Shown here: positions 49,488 through 58,014 of the stretch, in pieces | How the letters are laid out: the number at the start of each line of letters is the position of its first letter | Position numbering within the stretch: position 1 is the stretch's first letter | NCBI RefSeq assembly: GCF_042432495.1 | Contig: NZ_JBHLXC010000006.1 | Span: 1-64,000 of the forward strand | Reading direction: 5' to 3' | Length of the DNA: 64,000 nt | Source: Pseudochelatococcus lubricantis | GTDB taxonomy: Bacteria; Pseudomonadota; Alphaproteobacteria; Rhizobiales; Beijerinckiaceae | Notes under the pieces: model-generated | Seen by the model: only the letters and a program-made list of their open reading frames with translations | What the model was told of the DNA's origin: nothing | Database searches by the model: none | Made by a program: the position numbers and the translations under genes

Positions 49488-50353
49488 TGGCTGCGGGCGG
49501 CAACAGTGGCGACCATACGGCCCGGCCGGTGGCTTCCGTCAGCATCCTGATGTCGACCTACGCGCGCGAGTCCGCCGCCAATCTGGAGGCGAGCCTCTCC
49601 AGCCTGCGGGCCCAGACGTTGCCGCCGCATCAGATCGTCTTCGTCGTGGATGGCCCGATCGATCGGGCGCAGGAGGCGGTGATCGCGCGGTTTCGCGCCT
49701 TCTTCGAGAATGGCCCGACCGTGTTCACGCCGGTGCGCCTGCCGCACAACGAAGGGCTTGCGGCGGCGATGAACGTGGGCCTTGCGCATTGTGGTGGCGA
49801 TTACACCATGCGCATGGACAGCGACGACCTCTGCATGCACGACAGGGTGGCGGTGCAGATGGCCTATTTGCAGGCACATCCCGACACCGATTGCGTCTCC
49901 GCATGGGCGGAGGAGTTCTTCGACGACGGCACGCCGTCATCGCTCAAGATTTCGCCTGTCAGCCACGACGCCGTCCTGCAGGCGCTGCGGTGGCGCAACG
50001 TGCTGGTGCATCCGACGATTTGCGTGCGCACCGAGCTGCTGCGCAAGCTTGGCGGCTATCGCACCCGCTTCGGGCTGTTGGAAGACTATGACCTGTTCGT
50101 GCGGCTTGCGCAGGCGGGGGCGCGGTTTCACGTCATTCCGAAGGTACTGCTGCGTTTCCGGGCCGGCATGGACCAGCGGCGGCGGCGCGGCGGGCTGCGC
50201 TATGCGTTGCATGAACTGGATTTTCGTCGGGAGTTGTATCGTTCCGGCTTTCTCAACATGCGTGAATTTGCACTGAGCGCGAGCCTTTATCTTGTCTTTC
50301 GGCTTGTTACGGGAGGCATGCGGGGGAGGCTCTATGCCTTCGCGCGCCATTAG
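49487..50353 (+). CDS. Glycosyltransferase family 2
   Basis: The 288-residue protein has a GT-A fold. It begins VSILMSTYARESAANLEASLSSL and has MRMDSDDLCMHDR with the D-x-D type metal site near residue 106, then VLVHPTICVRTELLRKLGGYR and LLEDYDLFVRLAQAG with the catalytic ED. It should add a sugar to the lipid-linked repeat unit, using a nucleotide-sugar donor, at the cytoplasmic face. The start codon overlaps the exoY stop. The donor and linkage cannot be deduced. The C-terminus is weakly hydrophobic (EFALSASLYLVFRLVTG) and may attach to the membrane. Confidence 0.9.
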   Translation: MAAGGNSGDHTARPVASVSILMSTYARESAANLEASLSSLRAQTLPPHQIVFVVDGPIDRAQEAVIARFRAFFENGPTVFTPVRLPHNEGLAAAMNVGLAHCGGDYTMRMDSDDLCMHDRVAVQMAYLQAHPDTDCVSAWAEEFFDDGTPSSLKISPVSHDAVLQALRWRNVLVHPTICVRTELLRKLGGYRTRFGLLEDYDLFVRLAQAGARFHVIPKVLLRFRAGMDQRRRRGGLRYALHELDFRRELYRSGFLNMREFALSASLYLVFRLVTGGMRGRLYAFARH

Positions 50354-50406
50354 AGGTTGTTAGTGACCATGGATACGCGAGCGGCCGAATACCGGGAGGC
50401 GCCACC

Positions 50407-51684
50407 ATGCGTTGCATGCTGATCATCAGGACGTGTGCCGTCAGAATAATCATCGGCGGTATCCTGCCGGTTTTGTACCGTGGCACTGTCGCGACCGTGC
50501 TGTTCATCTCGGTGCTGTCGCTGCCGCCCGCGCGGGCACGGGCCGAATATCTGCTGGACGCCGGAGACGTTGTCGAGATCGTCCTGTACGGCGTCGCCGA
50601 TTTCAACCGCCGCGCGGCTGTGAACATCGATGGCAATGTCGCCGTTCCCTTTCTGGGCGAAGTGCGCGCCGCCGGTCTCAGCATCGCCGGGCTACGCGAG
50701 GAAGTCGCACGCAGGCTGGAAGCGGAAGGATATTTTCGCGGGCCTCATGTGACGGTGGAACTGACCGAACTCCGGCCGTTCTACATCAGCGGCGACATCA
50801 CGCGGCCGGGGGCTCATCCGTTTCGTCCGGGGCTGACGGTGCGCCATGCGATTGCGTTGGCGGGGGGGTATAATGTCTTGCGGTTTCAGGCGGAAAACCC
50901 TCTTCTCGCCACGCCGGAAATACAGGGGCACTACGACTCGCTCTGGGTCGACCTCGTCACACGGCAGGCGCGCGTGCTCGCTCTGCAGGCGGCCATGGAA
51001 GGGCGCACCGACATCGATTTTTCCGTACTCAACAGCGCGCCTCTGCCGAAGGCGACCATCGACAAGCTGACGCAGCTCGAACGCACCGGCATGAACCTGC
51101 GGCTCGAAACCCACCGCCGCCAGCTCGACTACCTCCGGCGCGTCGTGGCGCAGGCGGAGCAGGAGATCAAGCCGCTGGAGGAACTCGTCGCGAGGCAGGA
51201 CGAAAGCCTCGCCATGCAGATCGGTGCCACGGAGCGCGCGGCCGCCAACAGCGCACGGGGCGTGACGACGAATAACCGGCTCGACGAGGAGCGGCGTGCG
51301 CTCGCCTTCTTGCGCGGACAGCAGATCGACGCGCGCGCACGGCTTTCGGCGGCCCGCCGGCAGCTTGAGGAACAGCGTCTGGCGCTCGGCCGGATCGAGA
51401 GCGAGCGCCAGCAGGGGCTGGCCGGCGAATTGATCGGCGCCCTGGCGGAACTGGAACGCGCCAGGTCGCAGGTGCGGGCCACGGCGGAGCAACTTCTCTA
51501 CGCGGGCGCCATGCGCAGCCAGATGTACGCGCGGGACGGCACGGGGCCAAACCTCACCATCGTCCGGCGCAACGGCAGCGCGGAGGAGCATCTGCAGGTG
51601 TCGGAGGATACGCCGATGCAGCCCGGAGACGTGCTGGAGGTGTCGGCGCGGCTCAATCGCGTCGTCGTCGCGCCGCAGGACTGA
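50407..51684 (+). CDS. exoF: Polysaccharide export protein, ExoF/Wza-like with coiled coil
   Basis: The 425-residue protein has an N-terminal signal or anchor (about 12-38), the polysaccharide export domain (YLLDAGDVVEIVLYGVADFNRRAAVNIDGNVAVPFLGEVRAAGL), then an SLBB-like domain (FYISGDITRPGAHPFRPGLTVRHAIALAGGY), then a long helical segment rich in Gln/Glu/Arg (about 210-370), and a last segment with MQPGDVLEVSARLN. This is the ExoF layout of Sinorhizobium rather than Wza, since no lipobox cysteine is visible. It should form part of the periplasmic export path. SD GGGAGGCG lies before the ATG at 50407. It is 53 bp after the glycosyltransferase. Confidence 0.88.
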   Translation: MRCMLIIRTCAVRIIIGGILPVLYRGTVATVLFISVLSLPPARARAEYLLDAGDVVEIVLYGVADFNRRAAVNIDGNVAVPFLGEVRAAGLSIAGLREEVARRLEAEGYFRGPHVTVELTELRPFYISGDITRPGAHPFRPGLTVRHAIALAGGYNVLRFQAENPLLATPEIQGHYDSLWVDLVTRQARVLALQAAMEGRTDIDFSVLNSAPLPKATIDKLTQLERTGMNLRLETHRRQLDYLRRVVAQAEQEIKPLEELVARQDESLAMQIGATERAAANSARGVTTNNRLDEERRALAFLRGQQIDARARLSAARRQLEEQRLALGRIESERQQGLAGELIGALAELERARSQVRATAEQLLYAGAMRSQMYARDGTGPNLTIVRRNGSAEEHLQVSEDTPMQPGDVLEVSARLNRVVVAPQD

Positions 51685-51709
51685 TGCCTGACCAGTGGGA
51701 GATTTGCGG

Positions 51710-52807
51710 ATGGGAGATTTGCGCCACGCCATTTTCACCGGCGGCTTTTCGGCCATCGCCTCATCGCGCGCCGACCGCTGGCTGCGGCCGTTCGCGCAGG
51801 GGTGCGGCCTCATTCTCACCTTCCATCACGTTCGCCCGGCTGCGCCCGGGGGCGGCGCCCATGCCGTGGCGCAAGGGCAATTCCGGCCCAACCGTTCCCT
51901 TGAGGTCACGCCCGCGTTTCTGGAGGCGACGCTGGAGGCGCTCGCACACGCCGGGTTCGAATGCGTTTCGATGGATGATGTGCCGGAAAGACTGGATGCG
52001 TCGAGAACGGGGCGGCCCTTTGCCGTCATCACCTTCGATGACGGATATCGCGACAATGTCGAGCACGCATGGCCAATCCTCAGACGCCGCAACGTGCCGT
52101 GGACCCTTTACGTGGTGCCCCGGTTCGCCGACGGGCGCGGCGTGCTCTGGTGGATCGATCTGGAGCGCGCCATCGCGGGGGCCGACAGTGTCGTTTTCCG
52201 GGTGGGCGAGGATGTCCTGTCGCTGCGGACGGCAACGCCCGCGCAGAAGGCGGCGGCGTTCGCCGGCGTTGCCCGGCGTCTCAGGGCGGCTGACGGGAAA
52301 GAGCTGCGCGGCTTCGTCATGTCGCTCGCGGAGCGCGAGGGCAGGGATCCCGCCGCGACATCCCGGGAGTTGTGCGCGGACTGGAAGGATATCGCGGCGC
52401 TGGCCCGCGATCCGCTGGTCACCATCGGCGCCCATTCCATGAGCCATCCGGTTCTGTCGCGGGAAACGGCGGAGACCGTGCTGGAAGAACTGGGAGAGAG
52501 CCGGCGCGTCATTGCCGGTCGTCTGCGGCGGCCCGTCAGGCATCTGGCCTATCCCCATGGCGACAGGGAGGCCGTCGGCGTGCGGGAGCATGTCCTCGCC
52601 CGCGCGGCGGGCTTCACGACAGCTGTCACGACGCGGCCGGGGCATCTGTGGCCCGCGCACCGCGCGCATTGCCACGCCCTGCCGCGCCTGTCGATGAACG
52701 GTCGTCACCAGACGGACGCGGCGTTGCGGGCGCTGCTGTCCGGGGTGCCGTTCCTTGCCGGCGATCTGGCGCAGCGGCTTCATGCAGCGACCGTCGCCGG
52801 CGGATAA
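51710..52807 (+). CDS. Polysaccharide deacetylase family protein (NodB-like)
   Basis: The 365-residue protein has the deacetylase domain: GCGLILTFHHVRP, then FAVITFDDGYRDN with the catalytic and metal Asp pair, IGAHSMSHPVLS with the two metal histidines, and LAYPHGD. The order TFDDGY then HxxxH then the Arg/Pro-rich motif is that of carbohydrate esterase family 4. It may remove acetyl groups from the polysaccharide or its lipid-linked unit. No signal peptide is obvious. Start at 51710 follows GGGAGA; a GTG at 51695 would add five residues because the first 15 bp are tandemly duplicated. It follows exoF by 25 bp. Confidence 0.88.
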   Translation: MGDLRHAIFTGGFSAIASSRADRWLRPFAQGCGLILTFHHVRPAAPGGGAHAVAQGQFRPNRSLEVTPAFLEATLEALAHAGFECVSMDDVPERLDASRTGRPFAVITFDDGYRDNVEHAWPILRRRNVPWTLYVVPRFADGRGVLWWIDLERAIAGADSVVFRVGEDVLSLRTATPAQKAAAFAGVARRLRAADGKELRGFVMSLAEREGRDPAATSRELCADWKDIAALARDPLVTIGAHSMSHPVLSRETAETVLEELGESRRVIAGRLRRPVRHLAYPHGDREAVGVREHVLARAAGFTTAVTTRPGHLWPAHRAHCHALPRLSMNGRHQTDAALRALLSGVPFLAGDLAQRLHAATVAGG

Positions 52808-52946
52808 CGCCCGACAGACCCGGCTTTCACGCCGGCCTTCCCCGTTTCCATCGCCGGTACATCAATTTTTGCCGTATTTGATGGCTATTGCCTCAACCGG
52901 GAGATGGTATCAATCTTGTGGTTGACGCAGTAGCGTGGAGACGGGC

Positions 52947-53174
52947 ATGCCTGCAATACTTGCTGCACTCCTGATCGGCGGAACGGCCGCCCCGGTCCTG
53001 CTCTGGGAGAAGGGCTTCTGGGTCGCGCTTGCCAGCGCCCCGCTGGGCGGCAGCGCGCTTGCCGGGGTGGTGGCGGTTGTCCGGGTGGCCGCCCGCTCCC
53101 GGCGCATGCGCACCTCCCCGTCCGCCGTACCGTCCCCGCGCCTGCGAAACGACCCTGGAACCGGCATCTCCTGA
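52947..53174 (+). CDS. Small two-helix membrane protein, unknown
   Basis: This possible gene encodes 75 residues with two hydrophobic segments (about 3-18 and 24-49: WVALASAPLGGSALAGVVAVV) and a basic, Pro/Ser-rich C-terminus. GGAGACGGG lies just upstream of the ATG at 52947. It continues the direction of the deacetylase gene after a 139-bp gap and ends 9 bp before the convergent flippase-GH16 gene. No family was recognised. The coding call rests on length, ribosome site and membrane pattern only. Confidence 0.5.
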   Translation: MPAILAALLIGGTAAPVLLWEKGFWVALASAPLGGSALAGVVAVVRVAARSRRMRTSPSAVPSPRLRNDPGTGIS

Positions 53175-53183
53175 CGGCAGTGC

Positions 53184-55430
53184 TCATTTCAGCCGCGCTC
53201 CCGCCTGGTCGCTGACGGTTGGCGCGCTGTCCTCCGGCATGGCGCGCACGCGGATCCAGTCCACCAGCAGCGAAGCCGGAAATGCCGTCGTCCCGTCGGG
53301 CGCGCCGGGCCAGCGCCCGCCAACGGCAAGGTTCAACACGAGAAACATCGGCTTGTGAAGGTCGCGCGGCGTGCGCGTCTCGAACACGCTTGCGCCGTCG
53401 AGCGTCCAGACGATCCGCTCCGGCGTCCAGATCACGCCGTAGACGTGGAAATCCTGCGACAGATCCGGGACGGCGATGGCCGCTCCCGACTGGCGCGAGC
53501 GGCCGGGCGCCGGCGGGGAAATGCCGCTGTGGGCTGTCACGTGCAAGGTTGCCGTGTCGTGGCCGATCACCTCGAACACATCGATTTCCGGCGGCCACGT
53601 CCGGTCGGCGGGCAGCAGCCAGAACGCCGGCCACAACCCGCGCCCCTTCGGCACCCGTGCGCGGATTTCGACCTTGCCGTATCTGAACGCGAAGCTGCGC
53701 ACCGTGGTCAGCAGCCCGGCCGCATAGGCGTAACCGCGCGTTTGCGCCCGCAGGGCCTCGGGAACCTGGATCGCGCGGATGGCGAGAATGCCGCCGGAGA
53801 CCGTGTAGGGCGCGAGCGCCTGTACAGCCGGAGCGTCCCCGCCGGGCCGGGGATCGATGTAGTATTGCATCTCCCTGTTACCTTCGTTGGAACGTCCGCC
53901 CCAGGGATAGTGGGGCTCCCAGATGCCGGAATCGTCCTGGCGCAGACTGAGCGTATCGAACGTCTCCTCGAAGACCACCGGCCAGCGTTCCGTGGCGATG
54001 GGGCGGGCAGGCCCTGCCGCAGCCGGCGCCAGGATGGCGAGGGCGGCGAGGGTGAGGATCGCCGTCGCCTGAACGGCGGCGACGCGGAAAACCGCAGCCC
54101 GGGTCAGCATGCGCAGACGGCGCATCAACACCAGCACGGCCAGGAGCAGGAAAAGGGCCGCGAGCGCATATCCCCATGCCTGCCCGTCTATGCCGCCTGC
54201 CCTGTGCCCCGCCAGCATCGCCAGCCCCATGACGGAGAAGGCGGGCAGGAAAACCACCGCTGCCTCCCGCACCGGCGTGCGCGCTTCCATGATGACCATG
54301 GGCATGGTCCATGCCAACACGCCGAGGGGCACGCAGGAAACCGCGAGCGTGACCGTGGCCGGAGCCGCTCCGCCGTAGCCGGGAAAAGCCAGTGGCACCA
54401 GCGGCGGCGCCAGCAGGCGGGCCAGAACGGCGAGCGCGATCATGGCAAGGGCGACGAACATCATCTCCCGCTCCAGCAGTGCGGAAGCCTGGTCGGGCGC
54501 GGATGCGCGCATGCGTGTCATCAACGCGGGATAGCGGACCTGCGAGAAGGTGCCGAGCAGGGACATGCCCACCGTGGCGAGCGACGCGCCGAAAGAGAAA
54601 AGGCCAAGTTCGTACGGCGTCGAGACGAGCGACGAAATCCACCTGTTCGCCGTGAGATAGACGAGCCATGCCGCCTGGAAGGCGAACAGCGGCAGCGCCG
54701 CGCGCACGATCGGCAGCGTCCGCTCCGGGGCTTCCGCCGGCCGTGCGGCCGGGCGGGCGAGCAACAGCATGCACGCGCCGTACCACACGGCAAGAGCGGC
54801 GAAACAGCCGGTGACCCCGCCCAGCAGAATGCCCATGAGGCGGGGAAAGGTCATGCCCGCGTGCAGCAGCAGGGCGGTGAAGGTGAAGTCCCAGATTCGC
54901 GTGGCGGCCCGGAAAAGCGTCACGGGTCCGTTGGCGATCATGCCGGCCACGCCGCCGGTGGCAGCGAGCAGGCTGTCGAACGGCGAAAGTGCGCCGCTGG
55001 ACGCCGATATCAGCATCGTCAGCGGTAGCAGCAGCGCCAGCACGAGCCCACCCACCACCCAGCGCGCCCGCATGATGGCAGCGGCCTGCGCCGCGCCGTC
55101 GGCCCGCCCCGCGATCCGCCGGTCGGCCAGCTGCGACAGGCCGAGGTCGGCGCCGCCGGCGTAGCCGAACAGGCTCGTGAGCAGCGTGAAAGCGCCGAAA
55201 GAGGCGGGGTCGAGCAGGCGCGGCGCGATGATGGTGGTGCCCGCGCCGAGGCCGGTCAGCACGATGGCGCCCATCGCATAGACAGCCGGCCGGCCGAGCC
55301 AGGCAAACGCCGGATGCCGGCGCAGGAAGCGGTAGGCGCGTGGCGTGCGCACCACCTCCGCGGCGGCCGGGGAGGCGGAGGGCGGCGCGGCATCGGGCAG
55401 GGGCGCGGTGGACAGGGCGGCTTTCATCAT
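53184..55430 (-). CDS. Polysaccharide flippase fused to a GH16 glycanase
   Basis: One uninterrupted 748-residue frame joins two proteins. Residues about 35-440 are a multi-pass polysaccharide exporter of the Wzx/MATE-like superfamily (about 12 membrane segments, ADLGLSQLADRRIAGRADG, LVSTPYELGLFSFGASLA). Residues about 480-735 are a glycoside hydrolase family 16 domain with the catalytic motif EIDVFE (615-620, nucleophile Glu615 and acid/base Glu620), preceded by RGLWPAFWLLP. A hydrophobic stretch at 447-473 links them and would bring the enzyme to the periplasmic side. ATG codons at 54110 and 54125 that could start a separate GH16 protein have no ribosome site. The gene start at 55430 follows GGGAGGAG and overlaps the previous stop by ATGA. 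Confidence 0.85.
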   Translation of the reverse strand: MMKAALSTAPLPDAAPPSASPAAAEVVRTPRAYRFLRRHPAFAWLGRPAVYAMGAIVLTGLGAGTTIIAPRLLDPASFGAFTLLTSLFGYAGGADLGLSQLADRRIAGRADGAAQAAAIMRARWVVGGLVLALLLPLTMLISASSGALSPFDSLLAATGGVAGMIANGPVTLFRAATRIWDFTFTALLLHAGMTFPRLMGILLGGVTGCFAALAVWYGACMLLLARPAARPAEAPERTLPIVRAALPLFAFQAAWLVYLTANRWISSLVSTPYELGLFSFGASLATVGMSLLGTFSQVRYPALMTRMRASAPDQASALLEREMMFVALAMIALAVLARLLAPPLVPLAFPGYGGAAPATVTLAVSCVPLGVLAWTMPMVIMEARTPVREAAVVFLPAFSVMGLAMLAGHRAGGIDGQAWGYALAALFLLLAVLVLMRRLRMLTRAAVFRVAAVQATAILTLAALAILAPAAAGPARPIATERWPVVFEETFDTLSLRQDDSGIWEPHYPWGGRSNEGNREMQYYIDPRPGGDAPAVQALAPYTVSGGILAIRAIQVPEALRAQTRGYAYAAGLLTTVRSFAFRYGKVEIRARVPKGRGLWPAFWLLPADRTWPPEIDVFEVIGHDTATLHVTAHSGISPPAPGRSRQSGAAIAVPDLSQDFHVYGVIWTPERIVWTLDGASVFETRTPRDLHKPMFLVLNLAVGGRWPGAPDGTTAFPASLLVDWIRVRAMPEDSAPTVSDQAGARLK

Positions 55431-56554
55431 GCCGGGACTCCTCCCGCAGGCGGCGATGGCCCCATCGCCGCCTGCGGGAGGCCGCTTTCTTCCTCCCGCC
55501 ACGTCGACGCATAGTCGTCGAACGCCCGCGAGGACCTGATGATTCCGTCGCGCAGCAGGTCGTCCGGCGCGTGGTAGCGACGGCTGCCTTCGTAGACGAA
55601 GCGGATGTCCGCCTGCTGCTCCAGAAGCGCGGCGTAGCGAGCGTATTCGGTGGCCCCGCCCCAGTGTTCCTTGCGCCTGATCTCCGTGTAGGCCCGCTCC
55701 GAGAAGCTCGACAGCAGCTTGAAATGCAGAAGGGCGCCGGTGACCGGCGCGATGGCGAGCGGCGTCGAGCGGTGGTTGGTGGCCCAATAACGGTCCGGCC
55801 CGGCGTGAATAAGCGGGATCTTGGTGATCTCGGGCGGATAGATGCCGAGGCTGGTGCGTTCGAGGCCGAGGGCGCCGCCGAGCCTGCTGTGGCGCAGGAC
55901 GCGCAACGCCCGTGCGAGCGTCGTGCCGAGCAGGCCCTTCTCGCTGAATTCCGGATAGAATACCCGATGGCGCGGCCCGCCGTGCGCCTCGACATTCTGG
56001 AACGACGGCGAGAACGGCGAGGCGAGCTTTCGCTGCAGCCGGTAGTCCGTGTCGTAGAGCGGGCAGGCGTCGACGAGGCGCGTGCCCGGGCGATAGCGCG
56101 CTTCCCCGATCGGGCCGGGCGAGTACATGTCCACCATGATCGCGAACACGCCCTGCGCGCCGGTGGCGGCGAGGAAGCGGCAGAAATCGGGCAGGCTGAC
56201 GGTGTCGGCATGGGGATAGACGAACAACTCGTCGGCATCGATGAACAGGCACCAGCGGCCCTGCCCGTGACGGCGCACGAGTTCGTTGATCCAGTCCATG
56301 CCGCATCCCGCGTCGCGGAACGAATCCGTCGTGTAGTGGGTGCAGCAGTCCGGTTGCCGCAGCAGATAGGCCGCGGTGCCGTCTTCCGATGCATTGTCGG
56401 TGATGAAGAAGCGCTCCACCCCCAGCCTGCGGTGATGGTCCAGAATGTCCGGCAGCCGCTCCATCTCGTTGCGGACGACCATGAAGGCATCGACTCCGCC
56501 GGGAGAGCAGGCGGGAATCGGCCGGGTGCCCAACTTTTCCGGTTGCGTGGTCAT
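55427..56554 (-). CDS. Glycosyltransferase, GT2-like (Glyco_tranf_2_4 type)
   Basis: The 375-residue protein begins, after a short leader, with VDAFMVVRNEMERLPDILDH and FFITDNASEDGTAAYLL, the fold of a family-2 transferase, and has the metal motif LFIDADELFVYP. WATNHRSTPLAIAPV and the HFKLLSSFSERAY segment are typical of this subfamily, which acts in surface polysaccharide synthesis. It should add one sugar of the repeat unit. It is translationally coupled on both sides: its ATG overlaps the polymerase stop, and its stop overlaps the flippase-GH16 start. The donor is unknown. Confidence 0.88.
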   Translation of the reverse strand: MTTQPEKLGTRPIPACSPGGVDAFMVVRNEMERLPDILDHHRRLGVERFFITDNASEDGTAAYLLRQPDCCTHYTTDSFRDAGCGMDWINELVRRHGQGRWCLFIDADELFVYPHADTVSLPDFCRFLAATGAQGVFAIMVDMYSPGPIGEARYRPGTRLVDACPLYDTDYRLQRKLASPFSPSFQNVEAHGGPRHRVFYPEFSEKGLLGTTLARALRVLRHSRLGGALGLERTSLGIYPPEITKIPLIHAGPDRYWATNHRSTPLAIAPVTGALLHFKLLSSFSERAYTEIRRKEHWGGATEYARYAALLEQQADIRFVYEGSRRYHAPDDLLRDGIIRSSRAFDDYASTWREEESGLPQAAMGPSPPAGGVPA

Positions 56555-58014
56555 GGCATGGCGTCTCCTGTCCGGCGGAATGGCGAACGCATGGCGGGCG
56601 AGGGCGCATTGAGCGCCTCGAACGCCAGAAACATGAAGAAGACGAGCGTCAGAAGCGTCGGCGTCGCGAATATGCCGACCTCCGCAAGGCCGATGAAGAG
56701 CACCAGCAGCACGAACTGGTCGCGCGTCGGGTCCGGCACCCGGATCATCCGGCCGATCAGGATCGCGAGCACCGCGAAACCGGGCAGGGAGCCGACGAGG
56801 CCCAGCGACAGCGCGGACTGAAGATACATGTTGTGCGCGTTCACGGGGTCGCCGACGAAGCCGCGTCCGACGTTGGCGACGAACAGCGCCTCCGTGCCGT
56901 TGAAGCCCCAGCCGTGCAGCGGGCGCGCGCCGATCAGCTCCACGGCGACCTCCCAGAGGTCTGTGCGCCCGGTCAGCGTCGTCAGCTCGGAGAGGGAGCC
57001 GGAGCGGCTGACTGTCGCCAGCAGGTCCTTCGGGACGGGCTCGTAGCCAAGCGCGACGCTCAGTATCGCCATGGCGGCGAGCAGGCCCATGGCGCAGACG
57101 ACGGGCAGCAGCAGCTTCCGCTGGCGCGCCGCGACGATGCCCCACGAGACGATGACGGCGAACAGCGTCGTCCGGCTTTCCGTGCCGATCAGGATCGGAA
57201 AACCCGACGCGATTCCGACGAGAAACGCCGGGCGTCCGATCACGCCCTCGCGCCGCGCGATGACCGACAGCGTCACCAGCACGGCCATCTGTTCACCCAA
57301 CACGTTGGGATGGCCGGACAGCCCCTGCAGGCGCAGCGTCGTATCGCCGCCGCCCGCCGGCAGCATCCACGCCATCTGCGGAAGCAGGACGGCGGAAGCG
57401 AGCGTCAGCAGGGCGTAGGTGACCAGCGTGAAGATCAGCAGCCGCAGCAAGGCCGCCTCGCCCGACGTCGCGGCGGCAAGGCAGGCCAGCAGCAGATAGC
57501 TCGACAGGCCCAGCGCCGACGCTCCCGTATAGGCCGGGATCGGAGACCACGCGGTCGACGCCACCGCGATGGCCGCATAGAGCGCCATGGTCGCCACGAG
57601 CGGATCGCGCAGGCAGAACGCGATGCGCCGCGCGTTCAGAAACGCGATGACCGGCAGCAGAAGCCACACCATGAGCTTGATGCCGTTTTGCAGATCGAGC
57701 CCTGTCTCTCCCTGCTCCCGTATCCGGAAGGAGATGCTCAACCCGAACGCCACGAGCACGACGAGGCCGGCGATGGCGCGCGGAAAGCACAGGGCGGCGG
57801 CGCCGAAGAGGGTGGCGCCGGCGGCCGCGGCCAGCAGCACGCCGGGGGCGAGAAGGACGGCCGGGACTGTGGGGCCGAAGGCCGCGACCGCAAGCAGCCA
57901 GACGCCGCTCGCCAGCGCGATGGCCACGACGGCGGCGAACGGCGGGAAACCGGCGCGGGCAACGTCGCCGCTGGCCGTGGGTTCCCGTTTCCGGAGGGGG
58001 CCGGACGTGCTCAT
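56551..58014 (-). CDS. O-antigen/exopolysaccharide polymerase, Wzy/ExoQ-like
   Basis: The 487-residue integral membrane protein has about 11-12 hydrophobic segments and the Wzy_C-type domain. LQGLSGHPNVLGEQMAVLV and RPLHGWGFNG are the family motifs, and VNAHNMYLQSALSLGLVG contains the H-N-x-Y-L periplasmic motif of O-antigen ligase/polymerase proteins. It should join lipid-linked repeat units in the periplasm. Its N-terminal 25 residues are basic and cytoplasmic. Starts and stops overlap both neighbours by 4 bp (ATGA). Ligase function is an alternative, but the operon context favours polymerase. Confidence 0.88.
   Translation of the reverse strand: MSTSGPLRKREPTASGDVARAGFPPFAAVVAIALASGVWLLAVAAFGPTVPAVLLAPGVLLAAAAGATLFGAAALCFPRAIAGLVVLVAFGLSISFRIREQGETGLDLQNGIKLMVWLLLPVIAFLNARRIAFCLRDPLVATMALYAAIAVASTAWSPIPAYTGASALGLSSYLLLACLAAATSGEAALLRLLIFTLVTYALLTLASAVLLPQMAWMLPAGGGDTTLRLQGLSGHPNVLGEQMAVLVTLSVIARREGVIGRPAFLVGIASGFPILIGTESRTTLFAVIVSWGIVAARQRKLLLPVVCAMGLLAAMAILSVALGYEPVPKDLLATVSRSGSLSELTTLTGRTDLWEVAVELIGARPLHGWGFNGTEALFVANVGRGFVGDPVNAHNMYLQSALSLGLVGSLPGFAVLAILIGRMIRVPDPTRDQFVLLVLFIGLAEVGIFATPTLLTLVFFMFLAFEALNAPSPAMRSPFRRTGDAMP

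Noticed and set aside
53184..54110. Separate GH16 gene starting at an internal ATG
   Set aside because: Neither ATG 54110 nor 54125 has a ribosome site and the upstream flippase frame continues without a stop, although the region after 54110 resembles a signal peptide.
53355..56821. Long plus-strand open frames opposite the flippase, glycosyltransferase and polymerase genes
   Set aside because: They read the complementary strand of well-supported proteins, with low-complexity composition.
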